The notes beneath the pieces were generated by a model that searched no databases, had not been told where the DNA came from, and worked only from the letters and a program-made list of their open reading frames with translations. A stretch of 64,000 nucleotides of DNA from Mariannaea sp. PMI_226 (lineage: Eukaryota; Ascomycota; Sordariomycetes; Hypocreales; Nectriaceae), in NCBI GenBank assembly GCA_024336345.1, contig JANFOG010000008.1, positions 868,001 through 932,000 of the forward strand, read 5' to 3'. Positions 11,346 through 23,200 of this stretch are shown piece after piece. Made by a program: the position numbers and the translations under genes. The first letter of the stretch is position 1; each line of letters starts with the position of its first letter.

Positions 11346-14300
11346 ATGCAAGTCAGATCATGGGCCTTGGCGGCTGCTTTGGCCTTCGCAGTAAATGTTG
11401 CTGCGGAGGAAACACAGCCGCGCATTTATTTCCCCCGACAGATCAAACGAGAAGTCATGAACGGCAATGCCACGGTCACTCTTCCTCATACCGTGCCTAG
11501 TTCAACAAGCTCAACAAGCAAGACCACTTATGCAAACAACAAGCTCATTGTCAACAAGTCTGGTTCTCAGAGTAACAGCCAAGGAACTACAACAAGCGCG
11601 AATACACTTGGTTCCACTGGAAGTGCCCCTTCCGTTGTCATTCAACCTACTACAACCGATGCCGAAACAACCGTCGTCACTCTGACCGTCATTCCCGTCT
11701 CAGCCACAGATGACCCTACAACGAAGACGAAAACTGGCACTGGTATTCTTGTTGGCCCTGGAGGTATCATCGGAACCACGACGACAAGCGAGGAGGCGAC
11801 CACCGAGACCTCAGCTGTTGAGCATACTAGTGCTACCGAGCAAACCAGTGCCGTTCACGAAACCACTAGTGCCGTCAAGGAAACCACCAGCGCCGTTCAC
11901 GAAACTACCAGTGCCGTAAAGGAAACCACCAGCGCTGTCGAGCACACCAGTGCCGTTCACGAAACCACTAGTGCCGTCAAGGAAACCACCAGCGCTGTTG
12001 AGCACACCAGTGCTGTTCACGAAACCACCAGTGCTGTCAAGGAAACTACCAGCGCTGTCGAGCACACCAGTTCCGTTCACGAAACTACCAGTGCTGTCAA
12101 GGAAACTACCAGTGCCGTCAAGGAAACCACCAGCGCTGTTGAGCACACCAGTGCTGTCAAGGAAACTACCAGCGCTGTCGAGCACACCAGTGCCGTTCAC
12201 GAAACCACTAGTGCCGTCAAGGAAACCACCAGCGCCGTCGAGCACACCAGCGCCGTTCACGAAACTACCAGTGCCGTCAAGGAAACCACCAGCGCTGTTG
12301 ACCACACCAGTGCCGTCGATCCAGCTTCTACAACTAGTGCTGTGATCGACCTGACATCTTTGCTTGACTTGACTACTTTGCTTGATCCGAACACAAAGAC
12401 TACCGCCATTAAAGAGACATCCGAGGTTGATCAGACCACACAGACCTCCGCTGTTGAGGTCTCGCACACTTCTGATGCCCAACAAAGCACTCGAACTTCC
12501 CATGTCGTGCCGACTCTGCCCCCAGTCAACAGTGACTCTTCTGCCGCTCCCACCTCTACTAATGTTCTCAGTTCCATCGAACAGGTCCTCACCTCGCTTT
12601 TGCCAGGTACATCGGCACAGCAGACTTTGACGGAGAGAACCAGCGTTGACCAGACTCAAACCGACAGTTCCCTGGTCGATACTAAGGTTACAGAGCCCGC
12701 TTCGACCCAGGATGACGCATCTACCACCGGGATCTTGGATCCTGTCAGCAGCCTTCTTACCTCTATCATTGGTACTGTGCTCCCAGATACCACGGCTACT
12801 CAAACCGGCGATGCTACTACTGCCCCTGCCGAAACCACAGGTCTCCCATCAGTGTCCATCCCTGTTTCTATTTCTCTACCAGTTGATGTAACGACCTCGT
12901 CTGGACAGGATAGTCTTACGCTCTCGCCTACACTTCCATTGACAACACTGCCCTCCGAGACCCTCATCCCCACTTCATCTGAAGACAATCAGACTTCTGC
13001 TCCGCCTGGCACTGAGACGGAAACAAGCGGCCCAACAGGTCCCACCTCGGAGCCTACCGCCAGTGCTACTGCCACTGCTAGTGGAACCGAGCCCCCTGTC
13101 ACTACCGAGCCTACTGTCACTCCCACTGGTCCTGTCAGTGCCTCTGGTACTGAGGCCACTGGAACATCAGGTACTGCCTCTGCTACTGGCCCTGTCTCTG
13201 CTTCTGGTACCGCTACTGCTAGCGGAACAGCCTCCGGCACGGCCACTGGAAGCGTCAGCGGAACAGCTAGCGGAACAGCCAGTGGAACAGCAACAGAGCA
13301 ACGCCCAACCGGTACCACTGGTAATGCCTCTGAGGCTACAGAGTCCGCGACCAAGCGACCAACTGGTTCTGCTGAGCCCTCCGGTTCTGCTACTGGAACA
13401 CAGGTGGCCACTACCAATGCTGCACCTGTCACCAGCATCCTGCCTACTGCAACTCTTACCAACACTGAAGATTGGCTTCCTACCACCTTTGTTGTTGAGC
13501 CTACCAATACAGTTACGGTTTCTACGGCTACTGTTTCCGCGACCGGTCTTCCTGAGAATGTTCCCAAGGTCATTCTTCCTGATGATCCCAACCAGCCAAT
13601 TCCTGAGGGATCCACTCTCGTTCAGATCGGTTTCCTGTACCCTCTTAACTATCTCTTTGTGGCCAAGAACACAATTGCTGCGGCTCAGATTTTCAAGTAC
13701 CTGCCCATTGCTCTTGCTGCTGATGGTGGTTTTTCTCTTGATCGTCTTTTGGTTAGCAAGATTGTGCCCTACGATACCCGAACAAAGTGGGGATATATCA
13801 CGGCCATTGCTCAAGTGTACTACCCCTCGAACATGGTCGACAACCTTCAGATTGATATCACCACCCCCAACTCGGTTCTTTACAACAACCCCAAGGAGAT
13901 TGTCCGCAATCTTACGTCTGTCATCAACACGAAGATCGACCTTCTTGGAAACATTGACGATGGGTACTCTGGTGCTAAGGGTGGTCCGGGCAGCGGCGAT
14001 AACAGCAACAACGATGGTTTCAACAACGACGGCACGAACAACCAATCGTCCAAGAGCAAGGCTACCACAGCCGGTATCGCTGTGGGTGCATTCGGCCTGA
14101 GTGTCATGTATGGTGCTGCCATGTTCCTCGTTGCTCGCCGCTACAAGCGCAAGAAGCAGCTGGGTCATCGCCGTGCCAGCTCCATTGGTAGCAGCCAGCG
14201 CTCATCCGAGATGCAATATGCTGGCAATGGCAGCCCTGCATTGATGGGTGGTGCACTTTTGAGCCGTGACTTCTCATCCTACGGAGGTGTGCACAATGCT

Positions 14301-14426
14301 CAAGTCAGCAACGGTCGTTATGGTCGCAACAGCCACGGCAGCGGGCGAAGCGCCACGGGCAACTCGGCCAGGACACAGTACATCTCCCCCCCTGTGGCCG
14401 CCGAGAACTCGCTTGGCTGGAACTGA
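11346..14426 (+). CDS. msb2: MSB2-type signalling mucin
   Basis: Single-exon gene for 1026 residues. Plasma-membrane mucin that, in fungi studied, senses surface or osmotic cues and acts above Cdc42 and the Ste11-Ste7-Fus3/Kss1-type MAPK cascade. A signal peptide spans residues 1-20; a KR dibasic site follows near residue 40. Residues of about 50-735 are Ser/Thr-rich, including a tandem array (about 156-325) of SAVKETT, SAVHETT and SAVEHT units. A folded region (about 735-872), starting near PENVPKVILPDD, matches the Hkr1/Msb2 homology domain. One membrane helix (about 907-929) is followed by RRYKRKK and a cytosolic tail of about 97 residues. I chose the ATG at 11346 because it gives the signal peptide; the frame is open upstream only through a likely leader intron. 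HKR1 is the main alternative, but single-gene filamentous homologues are normally called MSB2. Confidence 0.9.
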   Translation: MQVRSWALAAALAFAVNVAAEETQPRIYFPRQIKREVMNGNATVTLPHTVPSSTSSTSKTTYANNKLIVNKSGSQSNSQGTTTSANTLGSTGSAPSVVIQPTTTDAETTVVTLTVIPVSATDDPTTKTKTGTGILVGPGGIIGTTTTSEEATTETSAVEHTSATEQTSAVHETTSAVKETTSAVHETTSAVKETTSAVEHTSAVHETTSAVKETTSAVEHTSAVHETTSAVKETTSAVEHTSSVHETTSAVKETTSAVKETTSAVEHTSAVKETTSAVEHTSAVHETTSAVKETTSAVEHTSAVHETTSAVKETTSAVDHTSAVDPASTTSAVIDLTSLLDLTTLLDPNTKTTAIKETSEVDQTTQTSAVEVSHTSDAQQSTRTSHVVPTLPPVNSDSSAAPTSTNVLSSIEQVLTSLLPGTSAQQTLTERTSVDQTQTDSSLVDTKVTEPASTQDDASTTGILDPVSSLLTSIIGTVLPDTTATQTGDATTAPAETTGLPSVSIPVSISLPVDVTTSSGQDSLTLSPTLPLTTLPSETLIPTSSEDNQTSAPPGTETETSGPTGPTSEPTASATATASGTEPPVTTEPTVTPTGPVSASGTEATGTSGTASATGPVSASGTATASGTASGTATGSVSGTASGTASGTATEQRPTGTTGNASEATESATKRPTGSAEPSGSATGTQVATTNAAPVTSILPTATLTNTEDWLPTTFVVEPTNTVTVSTATVSATGLPENVPKVILPDDPNQPIPEGSTLVQIGFLYPLNYLFVAKNTIAAAQIFKYLPIALAADGGFSLDRLLVSKIVPYDTRTKWGYITAIAQVYYPSNMVDNLQIDITTPNSVLYNNPKEIVRNLTSVINTKIDLLGNIDDGYSGAKGGPGSGDNSNNDGFNNDGTNNQSSKSKATTAGIAVGAFGLSVMYGAAMFLVARRYKRKKQLGHRRASSIGSSQRSSEMQYAGNGSPALMGGALLSRDFSSYGGVHNAQVSNGRYGRNSHGSGRSATGNSARTQYISPPVAAENSLGWN
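11811..12321 (+). repeat. Coding minisatellite of msb2 (about 170 residues)
   Basis: About 24 imperfect units of 18-21 nt encode SAVKETT, SAVHETT, SAVEHT and SAVDHT. They are arranged in a higher-order cycle of H, K and E units of about 60 nt. Neighbouring copies differ mainly at silent third positions, for example GCC/GCT and ACC/ACT, which suggests recent copying with selection on the protein. Length variation between strains is expected for such arrays. Confidence 0.9.
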
Positions 14427-17400
14427 TAATGTCATATTATCTATCTGCCTCGCCATTTGATCATTGTTTCTGCAACCGACTGCGCCGATTCTTTTTCTGT
14501 TTGCAATTTTTCGATACCCTTCTTCTGTGGATGGTTACGACTACTCCGATTCGATGCTAGCTCTTGGAAGGGCATCGCTTCGTCAATCACAAGGGGGCTT
14601 CTCCGCCACACCGCGACCATGAGCCTTCGACGCGACACGTATCTTTTGTTTCTTTTTTATTTCTTGAGCTCACTCCCTGCTTTGTCTCGTTGCTAAAATA
14701 AAAGTACGAGAATAGCATCTCGGTATAGACTTGCAGGTCGGAAATTCGACCAAATATCATTACCTGTTCCGCCTGACGCACGCCATCCAGAGGGGTAGAG
14801 CCTCCCCAATCCTTTTTTATATTTATTCTTATGGCTCCATCCTGGCGTCTAGGGTATCTTTTAATGCACTTTTTGTTACCATCTTTCGTTTTTTTTCTGT
14901 TCTCAATCTGAGAATGATGGTGGATCGAGAAGAGGTGGGATTGACATCTGATCTGGTGGCGAAGGCAGGCGTCAGGAGCGTTCTTGGGAAAACCCAGTGA
15001 TAACAGTGAATGCCTTGGCTAGAAGAGGCTACATCAATCCAGGGGGGCAGTGTGAAGGCAAAGAGGTTGGTTGGTAGGATGGACTTTGACGGGCATGTCG
15101 AATTGTACATTTCAGAGGGCCATTTGTATGGAGTCCTTGCATAGCTAGACATGCGGAGACTGTCGGAGGCATTCTTGTACATGTATAGATAAGTAGGGGA
15201 CCGGAGAGGATGAGAAGGGTCCCGCGTGGGGAAGAAATGGGAGATATGATTGTGGAAGCTGTTGTTTCAGTCCAGCATATACAAAGACGTTTTGAAAACA
15301 CTTATAAAAACAATAATATGGACTGACACTAAATGAGGACTGCCGTCTACGGGGCGAGTGGGACATGTTTCTTGGAGCTCTAGATTGTAGTCATCTACAA
15401 CTTCCTACTGTGAGCACATTTACCAGTAGTAGATGGCATACCTTGTCTTGTATGGCCTGGAGACATCTAGATTGGCATAATGGCATACTTGATGGGTGAT
15501 TGGAGGGGGAGGGGAAGAAGAAGGAGAAGGGGACTTGCGGGACTGACGACATGGTTGATACTACGGAGAATAGCCCGGTGATTCATCAACAACCCCCCGC
15601 TGCGGATGGATTTTCTTATACAACAGGCATTTATCTACTCCGTACCTCGGTGTGCAACACAGTTATATGACATGACTATGTGAATGCCCATTTATTGGGC
15701 ACTCTTGGGCGAAGAAAGTGATTCGCAGAGGAACGCGTGTGTGTACAATTAGAGGAGTGCTAGCAGAAAAGGTATACTAACAGGGAAGTGAATGAGCAAG
15801 CCCAGAGTTCCATTATTAATTTCCCCTGACCAAACGCCTTGGGGACGCCCTGTGTGCTGTGGGCGGTGGACCGCCAACTAATAGACGCCTAAGCGGGCAC
15901 CAACCGGTGTGGCGTGGTATTTGGCGGACTCTCCGAGCGACCCTGTTTTTTATTTATTTTTTATTCCCTTTCTTCATGGGGACTGCTAAAAGGAATCCAT
16001 GTGTTCGCCCTGGCAGAGAGAAGCTAGCACATTATGGTACAGGTGCAGTAGCGCAGGCGCGGGTACTACTACGGATGCATACCGAGTCTTCCTAGGCAGG
16101 GTAGTTGAAACTATTCCGGTAGGTAAAATCTTACAATTCTCCGTTTTTGACTGTTCTTCGGTGGCGTTTTTGGGGCCGAAAGGAAAAAGAGGGGAAGCAA
16201 TATCGATCGACTTTTCGGTGCATTTAAGTTGCTCTGTCCTGGAGCCTACATTATTATTACTGTAGTACTAGTATTCGTATGGAGGTGGATGTGATGAGCC
16301 TAATGCAAGGTACCTACCTACCTCCCGTCCTGCTACATGCGCATGCGACTTTGGTGGGTGAGGGCGATTTTTTTTGTCTTTTGGTTTTAATTATCCATCA
16401 TCATCAGACTTGTGGAGCGATACCAAAGCGCCATACTATGGTAAGCACCGACCAGTCGGGACGGCATTTGCACGCTGGTGGTGTTTGTGTGTCTGGATAT
16501 GAAAGTTGTGTTGGTCCACAAGTTATACCTGGAATATCTCCCTAGGTAGGTAAATAGGTATAGGCAATCGATGTATATTATGCTTCTAGTCTCAAATTTG
16601 ATACATGAAGAACAAAAGCCAAGAAAAAATAAGTTCGTCAATACGGACCGGACTTTATAGTAACTACCGTCCTTCTGAAGGAGCAGAACCTGGACATATT
16701 CAACTGAGCGTATGGATCCATATCCTACCGGGATATAGATGTTTGGGTACAGCGCCGTACAGTATGTGCCATGGTTAGATATGAGCGCACAAACTGAGTG
16801 GGTAGGTTTTGGTAAGGCACCGCCATATTCAGGTACGGCGCAGTTCTACCATCTTTAGAAAACAAAGACGCAGGGATAGGCGAGCGTTGAGGGATTGGAA
16901 GGAAGCGAGCAGGAATGGCAGAGGAGCGATGGGGTTACTATTGTAATCTGTATAATCTGTACTCCGTATGTGCTACCTAATTACCTACTACCTGTATCAG
17001 TAATAACGGTTGGATGAGCATGAGTCCAAAAAGAGGATTTTGAGAAGCAACGTGGGTAAGGGAGTGGAGATATTAATACGGGATGAACTACTTCCGAGCA
17101 CGAACTTGCGTGTACAAAGACAACTACCGTACGAGTTTGCACATTTTGGTCTAGTTGATGACGAAGAACGGGATTTGATGCACGTGGGCGATGGTGAGGG
17201 CGAGTTTTGTGTGTCTGCACAAGTGAGTTGTACTGCGGTGCTACTCCATACGTACTACGTACTCTACTACAGTACTATAGTATAATTACAGGTGGGCATT
17301 TGTCCCGATGGATTAAACTTGGTGGGTATTCGTTAATTATGTGCTGCCGGGTTGCGGGTGTTACCTATGTGAATCCATGCAGGTCCCCGAGAGGCCATGG

Positions 17401-18397
17401 GCTCTTCTCGGCCCACAAGAAGGGGGACAATGCACAGCGGTCACTACAGCACAGCACAGTCCTCCATACTATGTATGCCGTAGATCTTGAACGCCGCACC
17501 TTATTCACAATAACTAGCACGTGGTTGCTCTTTCTGTACGCCATAATCTGTGTGAAATAACTCAATAACTTGCTTGATCCGGCGTGTGCTTGGCTGTTCT
17601 CCTGCTCTGCTGCGTTCCCCCCCCTGCGGCAACGAGTGCATCGCCAAATTTGAACAAACGACGCATTAACAGGTGCTGTTATAGAACCGACAGGGGGGTG
17701 ACCTCACGACCCCCAAAGTCCCAGTTGAGAATTCCCGATGCCCGCAAGAGAGTTAGCTTAAACCTGTGAAGGGGGGGTTGAATGAGGGGGGGGGCCTGGG
17801 CGGCTTGTTCAGGATGAAAGCCACCCATGTGCTCCTCGTGCAGGCTCGAACTAATACATAGTAATGCTATGAAGAGGCATGATTAGCTGTTATAGGTTGG
17901 TAAACGAAACCTTTGGTGCCCTGCTACTGTGTGTCTCCTTCCTCATCTCTTTCCCTCTTGCCCCAAGGTCCACGGATGGTTTCTCACGCGAGGTTCCATT
18001 CCGTCCGTTCGCTCTCTTCACCAGGACTTTGTCCTTTCATTCCTTCATTCGTTTTCAGTCTCTTCTTCGTTGAGAGGGGTTACTTGTTTTTGTTTAACGA
18101 ATTCCTTCCATTTCCATTTTTCTATACACTCTTTTTTCCTTTAGGTTCTATTCTATTTTTTTTTATTCTTCCAATCATTTCATGGCTTAGAAGCCGTTTC
18201 GGATCGACACGCAGATATACCGAGTACTCGACTCAAGCGGGTACGGGCTGTGAGCCCATTTCCATCATTTTTGCACCACGGCCTCAGAATAGTTGAGGAC
18301 CGATAACACCACCCAAGACGAACAAACGATCAACATTTATCTCAACGATTATTACACGCCGGCGAAAACAAGGGGAAAAAATTTAATTTAATCAAGA
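14427..18397. other. Gap between msb2 and the DUF3433 gene
   Basis: About 4 kb with no recognisable gene. The left part is the msb2 3'UTR. Positions 16300-17300 are rich in short palindromic words (TACCTACC at 16313, CCTAGGTAGGTA near 16544, TACGTACTACGTA at 17249-17261). Positions 17930-18300 are T- and CT-rich and probably form the promoter and leader of the next gene; open frames there are low-complexity and rejected. Confidence 0.5.
14697..14702 (+). terminator. Likely poly(A) signal of msb2
   Basis: AATAAA lies about 270 nt past the msb2 stop, within a T-rich and A-rich 3' region. Fungal poly(A) signals are loose, so this is a candidate only. Confidence 0.4.
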
Positions 18398-21300
18398 ATG
18401 GCTACGTCGTGGAATAACTTGGGCCTCCACGCCGTTGTCGATCACTCCCAGCATGGCCCATCCGACCACGATCCTTTCACTTATGCCGAATCACTGTCTC
18501 CATCTCAACAAAGCGCCTCACAATGGCCTTCACCTCAGCCTACGACCTCCACCACACCCTTGAACTTACAACAGCATCGTGTTCTGACCCCTCCGCCTCC
18601 ATCTCACCCAAACAAAAACCCAAGGTCTCTGGCTAACATTATTGTTCCCACTGGCACATTGAGTCCCCGCAGCCCCTTCTCCCCTACCAGTTCTCAAAGT
18701 TCCCGCAGTTCACATAGCCCACGGAGTCCAAAGAGTTATCATAACTCAGCTTTTCAATCGCTTCGCCGCAGTGACTTTCCATCCACGCCTTCAGTTCCTT
18801 CAATTAACAGCGACCCTTTTGCTACCCCCAGGGCCACAACTATTGCAAGTGTCAGGTCGGGGCGGACAGCGCTTCGTGTGCCCACAAGTCATGGCCAGCG
18901 CCTGGAGACAATGCCGGAGCATCCTTATTATGATACCCCACCCGGTACGTCTGGAGGAAAAGGAAATGAGAATGGCAATGGGAATGGAGGAGGCAATTCG
19001 CCCGGAGCAATGGAGGTTGCAGAGTCGTCTGACTTGGAGCTTAGCGAGGGCTGGCGACCAGAATGGCTAGGACGTCGGATCATTGGAGCTTTCTTGGTGG
19101 TCTTTGTTTCCCTGGCTGTTGTGGGTGAGGTGGTGAACAGTATCATCTCGAAAAAGGACTGGGAGAGCAACATCCCGGGACTATGGACCTTTGGACCCAT
19201 TGTTGGTAAGTCTTCCATTTGTGTTTACCATCGATACTTTTCAGTATTACTATTGTGAATAAGTCCGGAATGAACGTGCAGCTAATGTTGGATATGAAAA
19301 AGTCACCTCCGTCCTGGCAATGCTGTGGACTCGAGTTGAGACTCAGGCTCTGCATTATACTCCTTGGATGATCCTTCAAGGTGAACCTACTTCTATTGAT
19401 GAAACACGCCGCAAGCAAGCTCACCGCACGATTCTTCTTGATTATCCCTCCATGGGGAGCATCAAGGCTTTGATCACTGGCTTCCGGAACCGGCACCATC
19501 TGGTTGCTGCCTCAGTTGCCACATCTTTGATTCTGCGTGTTCAAGTCGTGCTTTCAACTGGTGTTTTCCACGCTGTGGTAGAGACGAGTGGCGACAAAGT
19601 GCTCAAAGTCCGAGCTGGAGCGGTTCACTGCATGGTCGCTTTGTTCTGCCTGCTTTTCTGTATTCTCCTTCCGATGATGTATCACTCGCCATCTAAGCAC
19701 GGTATCACTACCCGGGATCCCACATCTCTGGCTGGTACCGCCGCCTTGCTTGCAAACAGTCGACATTTCCTGGCGCGCTTGACTGGCACTGGTACCGCTC
19801 CAATGGAAGTCATTGCCACAAAACTCACCGGTTCTTGGTATACCACCAAGATCCCTCCACCAACGGAAAAAGAGGGTGAATTGTTCCAGTTGAAGCAGTT
19901 AAGTGGTGGCCTACCAATTGGAGGTGGACATGATGGTTCCAAACAGTCGACGGGCTGGACGGCCTCATATCGACCTTGGACGTTGGGAGCGACTGTGCAA
20001 GTTGTGAGCGCTGTTGTTTCGGCCATGCTACTTGCTGGTCTTTGGGTTATCTACTCCATCAGAGGCGGCGACAACGGGATCGAGACTTCAGATTCTCTCT
20101 TTGTCCTCTGGACTTTTCTCCCAACATTGGTTTTTACCTGTGTTATGATACTCTGGGACCGCATTGACATCGATACCCGCCGGCTCACGCCTCTTTTGAA
20201 GCTTACCACAGAAAGACGTTCATTTAAGGAATCACTAGGGCTGACATACATGAATGAATTTGGTCTGATTACTGCTGGAAAGGCTATGAGGAAGAAAGAT
20301 TGGAGTGTTTTCTTCAAGAAATGGATGGCTATATTTGGTTGGTTGATGCCAATCTTCACCACAGGACTCTTTGCCATCAACGAGATCGCCCAAACTGCCA
20401 ATCTACACCTAAGGCCGGAAACTCAGTTTGTGTCAACAACCAAGTCTCTTCAAGGTGCCATAGACGTGGACGTGGTGAACAGCGTTCTGATCAAGGAGAC
20501 GCCTAATTATCCGATCTGGACCTACCAAGATCTAGCCTTGCCCGAATTCAAACTCATAGATCAGGCAAGTGAGTGGCCGCTACCTGACACTACACTGTCC
20601 GCAAAAACCACAGCCCTGCAACCGACTCTGAATTGCTCGCTTCTTACTCTGACTGAAGGAGCCGGTTCAAACCTCAAGTGTTCCCCATTGGACGGTTCTA
20701 AAAGCGCCGACATTTGCGACAGTGAGTCATCATCATATCACGTAGGAAAGGTGTTTTCGTCATGTTCTAGGCTGTCCAGCTCCTACACACTGAACTACAT
20801 CTGGGGTGACTGTGGCAAGAATGGTACCATGTCGGTTATGCGGTGCAACGAGTCAGTTTTGGCGGTCAACGTGTCGATGACCTTGGACACCGAGACCCTA
20901 CAGATAGCTACGGGAGCCATTCCTCTCCCCGACCCTACAACACAGCGAGATTCAGGTCTGGCTGCAAACTTGTCAAGCGCCTATCCAGCTCTGGAGAAGC
21001 TTGTTACAGACAACAGTACCTTTGAGGGACTTGATGGGTTCTTCAGGACTCTTGTCACTTCGAGACTTGACATGCGGCTGGAGCGACTTTTTTCTGTTGA
21101 GAGGCAAAACTCAGTGATGGAGAATATCCGACTCCAACATGGCATTCTCGGCGCCCAGGTACTCAACAGCGACCTCGTTCGTCGCCCGATAGATGCAACT
21201 GATATCCCACTGGTTGACGCTACTGTTGACTACTATATCTCGCGCCTCACTCAGGGCAAGATACAAACTTTTGCGCTTACAGTTCTCCTTGGTATTGCCA

Positions 21301-21797
21301 TCATCTTTGGGGTCCTCTCTCTGCGTACAACGCATCGCGGACCAGCACTGCCCAAAGACCCAGGTAGCATTGCAGCGCAAGGAAGTCTTCTGGCGGACTC
21401 AACGTTGTGGTGGAGGCTACCTGAGGGAGCGGTTTGGATGGATGATGACGAGCTGGAACGCTATATACGACGCAAGACGTTCAGGCTCGGATGGCATAAC
21501 CTGGGCAATGGTGGTCGGGCATATGGCATCGGCATCGTTGAAGACGAGGGCAAGGGTATGAGCCAGATGGCGACACCAGCAACACAACAATCTACCATAT
21601 GGCCGGGAAGCGTGATGCAGCCCGAGGGGTTACCAGCGATGGCAACAAATATCTCAGGAGAGATGCCGATAGAGATGCCAGCAGACAACCCAATGGTGCG
21701 GCGGGAGAGTGGTGTGGTGAATGCACGGTATATCAGCATGGAGCCGGGCTTGTACTCGTATGGAGACATTCCAGTAGGAGTGTTTGAGAAGGAGTAA
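18398..21797 (+). CDS. DUF3433-family multi-pass membrane protein
   Basis: Two exons, 18398-19205 and 19282-21797, encode 1107 residues. The N-terminal 220 residues are Ser/Pro-rich and disordered. Hydrophobic helices sit near residues 228-250, 341-365, 384-404, 503-525, 541-562, 615-637 and 932-952. Between the last two is a large segment with many N-glycosylation sequons and cysteines, probably outside the cytosol. The C-terminal tail is about 150 residues and soluble. The layout, two groups of helices around an extracytosolic region, matches the fungal DUF3433 family, whose function is not known to me. The intron has a GTAAGT donor and GTGCAG acceptor, and the frame joins cleanly. The start ATG at 18398 lies 37 nt after an A-rich stretch. 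Confidence 0.85.
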
Positions 21798-21846
21798 GGG
21801 AGGACACTGCACTTGCAGACTGTTTTCCTGTTCTTCCTCGTCCCCT

Positions 21847-21853
<7 letters not shown>

Positions 21854-21886
<33 letters not shown>
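21854..21886. repeat. (TC)n microsatellite in the DUF3433 gene 3'UTR
   Basis: Thirty-three nucleotides of uninterrupted TC repeat beginning 57 nt after the stop codon. It probably lies in the 3'UTR. Confidence 0.85.
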
Positions 21887-21890
<4 letters not shown>

Positions 21891-23118
21891 ACTGCGTTGA
21901 TTTACGAGTATTTGAAATCTTGATTGGCACGCGAGGCGTTCTTGGGAATAATATGGGAGGGATATGTATACCACCAGTAGGAATTCTTTTTTTCGGTTTT
22001 TGGAATAGGGCAGTTTCTTGGCAATGGTGGTTTACGAGATCATGACCAAGGTCTTGTGGGACAGACTCTGCTCAGGTACAATGTATGTATAGCTGCTGTG
22101 TGCAGGCAGGCAGAGGCTTCTTGGTCGGAAAGAATCGATAACATGGTGACGACAATAACTAGCAGGCATGCAAGCATACGTGAATGGGACATGCAAGAGT
22201 GAGATTAGTAACCTCAGTATTTTGAGAACACTGCATGGCCACCAGCCGTAGGTATACTGCGTCTGTATATCTTCCTATTCTTTCTATCTACCACGTATGA
22301 TGCCCGTGTATGGATGCTCTCTAGATGTGAGAAGAGCAGCACCTGCGTTTACCTACCTACCTGCCCGCCCACATATACAGTGATTTAGTGGAAGCTCGGA
22401 TGCGAATGAATGGGTTTTCAGGAAGTGAGAAGGCAGAAGGTGTTGTTGACTGAGTTGTGCACCCATGGACAAAGGAGGCCTCGACAGATGATATATCGGT
22501 GATAGATGAGGAGACGTCGTCCAGAACTGTTGAGACACCAAGACAAGGATACAGTGTAGAGTAGACTATAGTATGGCAGAAAAAGTGGGCCTGGTTTCAG
22601 CGAAGGGACTGGGGAAACTTTTCGACCAGCCAAGAGTTGAGGATCAAGCACGCACGCTGCGAGGTGAGTGAGTGAGTGGGTGGGGACTTTTTTTTGGCTC
22701 GGAACTTATCGCGGAGAGAAGCGAAAAGAGAGAGAAGAGAGAGAGAGGTAGAGAGAGACACACACACATACAGTAGACAGAGAAACGGGGAGCTTGTTCT
22801 CTCGTGTCGTCGTTTGGGACGAGTGAGTCAAATAAACTCTACATAAAGTCAAACGTGTCTTTGACTCTTCGCCCCCCTCTCTCTTTTATTCTTCTTCTTT
22901 ACCTTGTTTAATGCCATTGAGGTATCATGATAGCATAGAAAAAAAAAACAAAAAAAAACCTCACATCCCAATTCTCACCCTCCCTTGGGCAAGTTTCCAA
23001 GCGAGCTAATCTTGCGAAACCAAGTTGGCCTTCTTGTCAACTCATCTTTCCAAACAAAAAAAAAACCCGTCTGCTATCACAAACCCATTTTACTTTTTTT
23101 CTTCTTCTTTTTTTTCGT

Positions 23119-23142
23119 TCTCTCTCTCTCTCTCTCTCTCTC
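23119..23142. repeat. (TC)n tract in the his2 leader
   Basis: Twelve TC units end 58 nt above the his2 ATG. CT tracts are common just before fungal start codons and near transcription starts. Confidence 0.8.
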
Positions 23143-23200
23143 GCTACCACCGCCAATCACCTAGGCAGATATCATAACCCTATCGTTGTCGTATTGTACC

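Larger units (their letters stand above)
21798..23200. other. Gap between DUF3433 gene and his2
   Basis: About 1.4 kb. After the TC repeat, 22720-22770 is purine-rich (AG repeats then CACACA), and 22930-23140 is A- and CT-rich with a 24-nt TC run at 23119-23142. This last part is probably the his2 leader. I see no gene. Confidence 0.55.

Noticed and set aside
11811..12803. 330-codon open frame antisense to msb2
   Set aside because: It is the mirror of the repetitive Ser/Thr/Val codons of msb2; the product is a Gly/Ser/Leu repeat with no domain.
13167..14168. 333-codon minus-strand frame opposite the msb2 C-terminal half
   Set aside because: It opens opposite a conserved domain and membrane helix in the sense strand and shows no family features.
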